Source: Daedaleopsis sinensis (taxonomy: Eukaryota > Basidiomycota > Agaricomycetes > Polyporales > Polyporaceae). Taken from it: a DNA stretch of 64,000 nucleotides. The position numbers were made by a program, and so were the translations under genes. Below the pieces are notes generated by a model, which worked only from the letters and a program-made list of their open reading frames with translations, searched no databases and was not told the DNA's origin. Of this stretch, positions 59,480-64,000 are shown in pieces (the first letter of the stretch is position 1; every line of letters starts with the position of its first letter). The stretch lies in contig CM066300.1 of assembly GCA_033807695.1 (NCBI GenBank), forward strand, positions 4,402,001 to 4,466,000, given 5' to 3'.

Positions 59480-62400
59480 ATGCGCAGGTCCTGTTAGTGC
59501 CCCGCATCTATGCAGCCTATATGCGCCTCTAATACGCCTGTCATCAGCAGAATCCCCCGTATCTGGCAGCGCGCGGAAGCGGCAGCGTTTATCGTCGCCG
59601 ACTTACGAGGAACAGTTCCCTATCACACAGGCCGACGTGGAGACGTTCGATGAGCTTGAGAGGCAACTCTCTCAGGTCGCTCCGGTTGTTCCCTCTCAAT
59701 CGCGTTCGCTGCCGTTCGAACAGCCAGAGGATCATGAAGTGGATAGGCTGGATACGGGAGTGCTAGGAGGGGATGAAGGGAAGGATGACGGGAATGGTGC
59801 TGATGTCAAAGGTGAGTGCATCTAACCAGTACCGACTCCAGATGATCATGGACGGCGTACAGCGTGGTCGTCCTCGCCCGTAGCCAATCCTTCCATTACC
59901 GCAGAGGACAATTTCTTCAGCATTGGCTCGGGCCGAGCGAGTGGTTTCATGTCTGCTGCGTCCGTATCATCCAGACCACGACCCAGCTCAACGACGGGCT
60001 TCACATCGGCTGCTTTAGTTCCCTCCGCCCAACCATCGCGGATGTCCGCGCGCGCGTCGACCGGCTTTACCTCCGCTGCCAAGCTACCTGACGCGTCATC
60101 ATCGCGTCCGGACGCGTCGGCGGAGAACGCGTCTTCGTCCGCGCGCTCTAAGTTTGGAGGGTTCGGCTTCGCCTCTGCCCTTCCGCCACGAGGAGAAGGA
60201 GAGATCGCATATAGGGACGGGCCGTCCTCGCCGCCTTCAGAACCCCCTCCGCCGCAAGACTACGACTCATGGTTCGACTCCGACACCTCTGCTCTACCTC
60301 AAGATGTGCTCAAGTTCAAGACCGCGCGCGCAATCGTCGAGTCGTCTAAATCCGCAGAGAAGTCTACAATCCAAGCGCCCGACCACACTGGGCTGATCTC
60401 TGGGCTCGCGCCACGGGAAGCCGCGTCGAAACCCGGAGAAGAAGGTACTTTTGATGTTCATGATGTCCTGTCGTCAGGGTCAGGGGAGGCATCTGTAGCA
60501 GGCAGTGGGTTCGCGTCCGCAGCACACATCGGCTTCAGCTCAGCAGCATCCCTACACGGCGGGAAGAGCAACTGGGCCGCACCTTCTGCAGAAGCTATTG
60601 CCCGCGCGCGGCAGAAGATGAAGCAATGGGAAGCCGAATTCACGCAGGAGGAGCGGTCTCTGTCGTCGGCTCACGAAGACGAAGAGAATGCCCCTACTAT
60701 CGCAGCCCCTTATGTTCCCCCAACCCCTCAATTTCCAGCGTCGCAGCCATTTCGAACACCAATGCGACCAGCCCTGCGTCCAGTGGAGAATAGTGAAGCT
60801 TCGCCTGCGATTCTCCCTGATACACCTCTAGCGTCCAAGAACCCCATGCGATACACGGATATCGGTGGGGGCGTCCAGATGCCAAACAAGCAGTTCAAAT
60901 CGCCATTGGTGTCCAGACCTCCCCGCAGCGTCTCCGGCTCTGTCGCTCTGTCCAGCACGGAACGTCGTACGGATGCAAGGACCGCGTCGGGAACTAAGTT
61001 GCCCTCGGCTTTCGGTTTCGGTGCTGCGAGGGCTCTACCTGCCGCCGTCCCAGTGACCCCGGTGCGCCCAGGGCCCTCTAACGCTACAACTTCGACGGCT
61101 ACGACGGCGGTGACGTCGCCTGGGAAGGGAAGAGCCCTCGGAATGACACCGCGTAGGATCGGCGCGCTGTCGTCGGCGGGCGTGAGCAAGCCAAGAGCGA
61201 AGTTCTCCACGCCGTTCAAGACGGGGATACGTCCCGGGGATCCGGGGAAGACGCGGGTCGAGTTGGAGAGGAAGAAGTCGGATGCACAGACGCAGACCCC
61301 GGCCCGTGTTTCCAGTGCTAGGACATCGTCCACGAAAGGCAAGGCGAGGAAAGACTACAAGTTTTTCGACCTCAGTGAGTGCAAACGACTATCATACTGC
61401 TGTGCATATCTCACGACTCCGCTCACACAGACCCGCCTCCGGTTAGGAAGACACTGGCTTCGTCCGGTTTGCGGCCACAGTCGTACACACAGGATCAGCT
61501 TGAGAGCATGGGAATGTGAGTGTTTAGGGCCGTTTATATATGCACGCTAATGATTGAGTCGTTTGCTGCAGCAATGTTGAGGAGCTTCAGCAGATGTCAC
61601 CCTCAAATGCTATCTACTACAAGTTTCATTCCGCAGTGCCATTGATTGATATCGAATCGCAGCCTGTGTCGTTACAGCTCGGACCTGAGGAGGCTCTCGC
61701 GAGGCTCAAGGAGCTCGGTTGTACGTTGGCGACGCAAAGCTGGGTCACCAACCACTACGGGTTGATCTTGTGGAAGCTTGCGGGCATGGTCTGTCTGGAT
61801 CCCGAGCGCGAGCAGGACCTGAAGACGAGACGATGGTGCTGGCCGGAGGTCATACGACAGCTACTTTACCGGTGCGTTGGCGATAGCGCTTGTACTCCCA
61901 TTGAAGTAACTAAACTGAAGCACAGCTATGAGCGGGAGCTCAACGGTGGATCGCGCCCAGCGTTGCGGCTAATCAGCACCGAGGACGCTCCTGCATCATA
62001 TCCAATGGTTCTATGCGTATCGGACATCTTGTGGTCACCTGCTACGGTAGACGAGCACGGTGCCCCGGCAGTTTCGCATCCGGAGCTTGAGGTCACCGAT
62101 GGATGGTACAGACTACGTGCCGTCGTCGACAAGCCGCTAGCTCGTGCTGTCCGTCGCGGGCTGGTAACCGTGGGCACGAAAATCGCTGTGTCTGGCACGA
62201 AGGTACGTTTTCTGAATCGGAAAATCGCACGCCATCTGACGAACGGTCGTGTAGCTATGTGGAGATCGCAAGGAGGCCTGCGATATCCTGGAAGCGTACG
62301 AGAACACAAAGTTGGAGCTGTCCGGCAACTCATCGCATTTGGCGCCCTGGCACGCTAAGCTTGGTTTTGTGAAGGAGCCTTTCGTAGCGACCTTAGACAG

Positions 62401-63421
62401 CCTAACGGCGGACGGGGGCCCTGTGTCAGTTGTAGATCTCATTGTTGTGAAGGTAAATCCCATTCGCCTGAGATAAAACACATCGTCAACTCACCGATGC
62501 ACTGACAGGCTTACCCTGTGGCTTACCTCGAGTTCGTGCGTAACGAAGATGGCTCCGTAACCAGGGTGGGCCCACGCAATGAAAAGGATGAATTGAACGC
62601 GCAGGATCAATGGGAGGTGAGCATCGCTCGTGTTGTCGTGGGTGTCCAGCTCTCTCACATCGGCGTGGTCGAGCAGACGAAAAGACAGAACGAGATCTCG
62701 AAGATCCACGCGTCCCTCGAGAAGCAGATCCACGAGCTAGAGAAGATCGCCGAGCGGTTGCACACCATTGCAGGCATACGATTCCAGAGCAGACATAAGC
62801 CAGACGGTAAGCATCAAAGCCCCCCGCTCTCACTCCAGGACGTAACCTGACCGAATCGGTGGCAGACCCAATTCCCGACCATATCGAGAACCTGTATAGT
62901 GAGATCGTGGAGGACGGGCCGCGCCCGTCACCCTCACAGCTCTCGCAACGCCTCAGCTATATGGACGCCGGCTGGCTGCACGTTCACACGCAGGAGCAAA
63001 TCAAGCTAGCGCAGGAACGCATGAACGACGATATCGAGCGCGAACTCCAGGTATGTCGTATCCTCTCTAGACTGCGGTCTCACGCGTACAGAGGTCCGTC
63101 CATACGACTGACTGTCGGACGATGCAGTACGTCTGTCCCCCTCGCAGTGTGCGCGACTTCCGCGTCGTCGTTGTGAAGGACGCGCGATGGGAGAGGAAGG
63201 AGCCGACGCGGACGGCGCAGATCACCCTCTGGGATCCGTTGCGGATGGTGTTCAGCGACGGCGGCACCCCTGGCGACATTCGAGAGGGCCAGCGGTTCTT
63301 AGTGACGAACTTACAGCCCAATCAGTTGGGTGCGTGGATGGCCCCGGGCCCTGAGTCGGTGATCTACTTGGTGTCGAAGAGAAATACTCGATGGACAAGC
63401 ATCAGGTCGAAGAAGTATTGA
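59480..63421 (+). CDS. BRH2: BRCA2 homologue (Brh2-type recombination mediator)
   Basis: This protein loads Rad51 on single-stranded DNA in homologous recombination. Exons: 59480-59492, 59548-59811, 59905-61374, 61431-61515, 61572-61871, 61926-62202, 62255-62452, 62509-62616, 62677-62806, 62866-63050 and 63128-63421, giving 1,107 residues. An alternative third-exon start at 59842 keeps the frame but implies a 30-nt intron. The N-terminal third carries BRC-like Rad51-binding motifs of the F-x-S-A type (FMSAAS, FTSAAL, FTSAAK, FASAAH, FSSAAS) between about 59938 and 60550. The BRCA2 helical domain follows (TLATQSWVTNHYGLILWKLA), then OB1 with RPALRLISTEDAPASYPMVL and LEVTDGWYRLRAVVD. A charged helical segment (tower-like) precedes the last OB fold. 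The 13-nt first exon is inferred from the only suitable ATG and a GTTAGT donor. Confidence 0.88.
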
Positions 63422-63727
63422 CGGTTGGATCTCAGCTATGTACTCTACATTTCTGCTGCAGTAGTAAGGGCAAGCTTTGGACATTGGACAATACAACATG
63501 CCGAGTTTATTACTTTCATGAACCCTTAGCACAGTGGTAGCGCGTGAGATTCCAGCAGGGAACTCCTCAAGGTCATCCGTTCAATCCGGGTAGGGTTCAC
63601 ATTGATATGTCATACCTTTTTCCCCCAAGCATTCTGAGAACATGTTGTTGGCAATGTGAGGAGTTGTACGTTATTAACGATTAGTGCGAAGTAGTGCATG
63701 TACGACTATAGATTCCAATACAAATCC
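63422..63727. other. Convergent intergenic region
   Basis: This is the 3' flank of two converging genes. No gene was seen. Confidence 0.5.
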
Positions 63728-64000
63728 TCATGCTTCCGCAAGACCGTACTTGCGTAGAACTCCCCGATAGTCCCCAACGTCCTCACGCCCCATCACGACA
63801 ACGGTCGCCTTCGCAGGGCTACGTGGCCCAAAGACACGTGCAGCAACGCGGCGGATCGCGACCTCGTCGACCGCGTCGATCTTTTGGCACATCTCGGACA
63901 CAGGGATCTTGCGCCCGTGGACCAACACCTGCATCAAGCCGAATGAGTTCCAAACGAGCATTACGAGACGCTACGGACAGAGCTTACCTGGCGACCGAGG
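63728..64000 (-). CDS. Mitochondrial processing peptidase alpha subunit, C-terminal end
   Basis: This is the regulatory alpha subunit of the matrix peptidase that removes presequences. Only the last exon (63928-63728) and 13 nt of the one before (64000-63988) are in the window. They join as LGRQ|VLVHGRKIPVSEMCQKI, the conserved block near the alpha-subunit C-terminus. The end is a beta-strand-rich segment (KATVVVMGREDVGDY) and GLAEA before the TGA. The beta subunit or a cytochrome bc1 core protein is possible from so short a piece, but the GRQ.LVHGRKIP pattern fits alpha best. It converges on the BRCA2 homologue. Confidence 0.65.

Overview
The window is nuclear DNA of a filamentous basidiomycete, most likely an Agaricomycete of the polypore type. 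The genes are dense and split by many 45-65 nt GT-AG introns. Gene content fits: a Brh2/BRCA2 homologue, F-box/LRR-like orphan genes, Dal5-like permeases, salicylate-hydroxylase-like flavoproteins and POM152. No prokaryotic operons, CRISPR arrays or rRNA genes were seen. All exon models below were built by hand from splice signals, reading phase and family knowledge. They have no transcript support.

Layout. 1-952: 3' part of the CCT7 chaperonin gene. 1337-7362: two tandem MFS permease genes with matching 13-exon structures. 7575-11177 (-): an FAD monooxygenase gene broken by a 1,565-bp insertion with a 6-bp target duplication. 13743-16764: a divergent pair, mitochondrial ribosomal protein mS45/Bot1 (-) and a FAM86/EFM3-like protein-lysine methyltransferase (+). 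17201-18514: F-box-like orphan. 19358-20929: WSS1-like DNA-protein crosslink protease. 21644-25956: a 1,263-residue protein with a possible XPF-like/HhH C-terminus (SHOC1/Zip2 candidate). 26258-27546 (-): Kelch protein. 28529-30454: a second FAD monooxygenase with a one-base frameshift. 30655-32206: histone H4 (-) and a thioredoxin (+) sharing a promoter.

34054-39180 encodes a 1,632-residue single-module NRPS-like protein. It has adenylation and carrier domains, then three left-handed beta-helix domains set between pairs of membrane helices, the plan of epsilon-poly-lysine synthetase (Pls). Next come POM152 (39967-44464), inorganic pyrophosphatase (44736-46128, -), homocitrate synthase of lysine biosynthesis (46963-48790, -), an orphan LRR-like gene (-), a NIPA-type Mg2+ transporter (51935-54478), a second orphan LRR-like gene (-), alkaline ceramidase (57713-59079), a BRCA2/Brh2 homologue (59480-63421), and the end of mitochondrial processing peptidase alpha (-).

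Themes. Genome maintenance is well represented (WSS1, BRCA2, possible SHOC1, histone H4). The promoters of WSS1, H4 and BRCA2 each carry clustered ACGCGT (MluI cell-cycle box) motifs, consistent with shared G1/S control. Pyrophosphatase and thioredoxin each have a presequence-like N-terminus followed by a second in-frame Met, consistent with dual cytosolic and mitochondrial targeting. Four 6-7 nt micro-exons and two GC-AG introns are inferred; automated annotation often misses such features.
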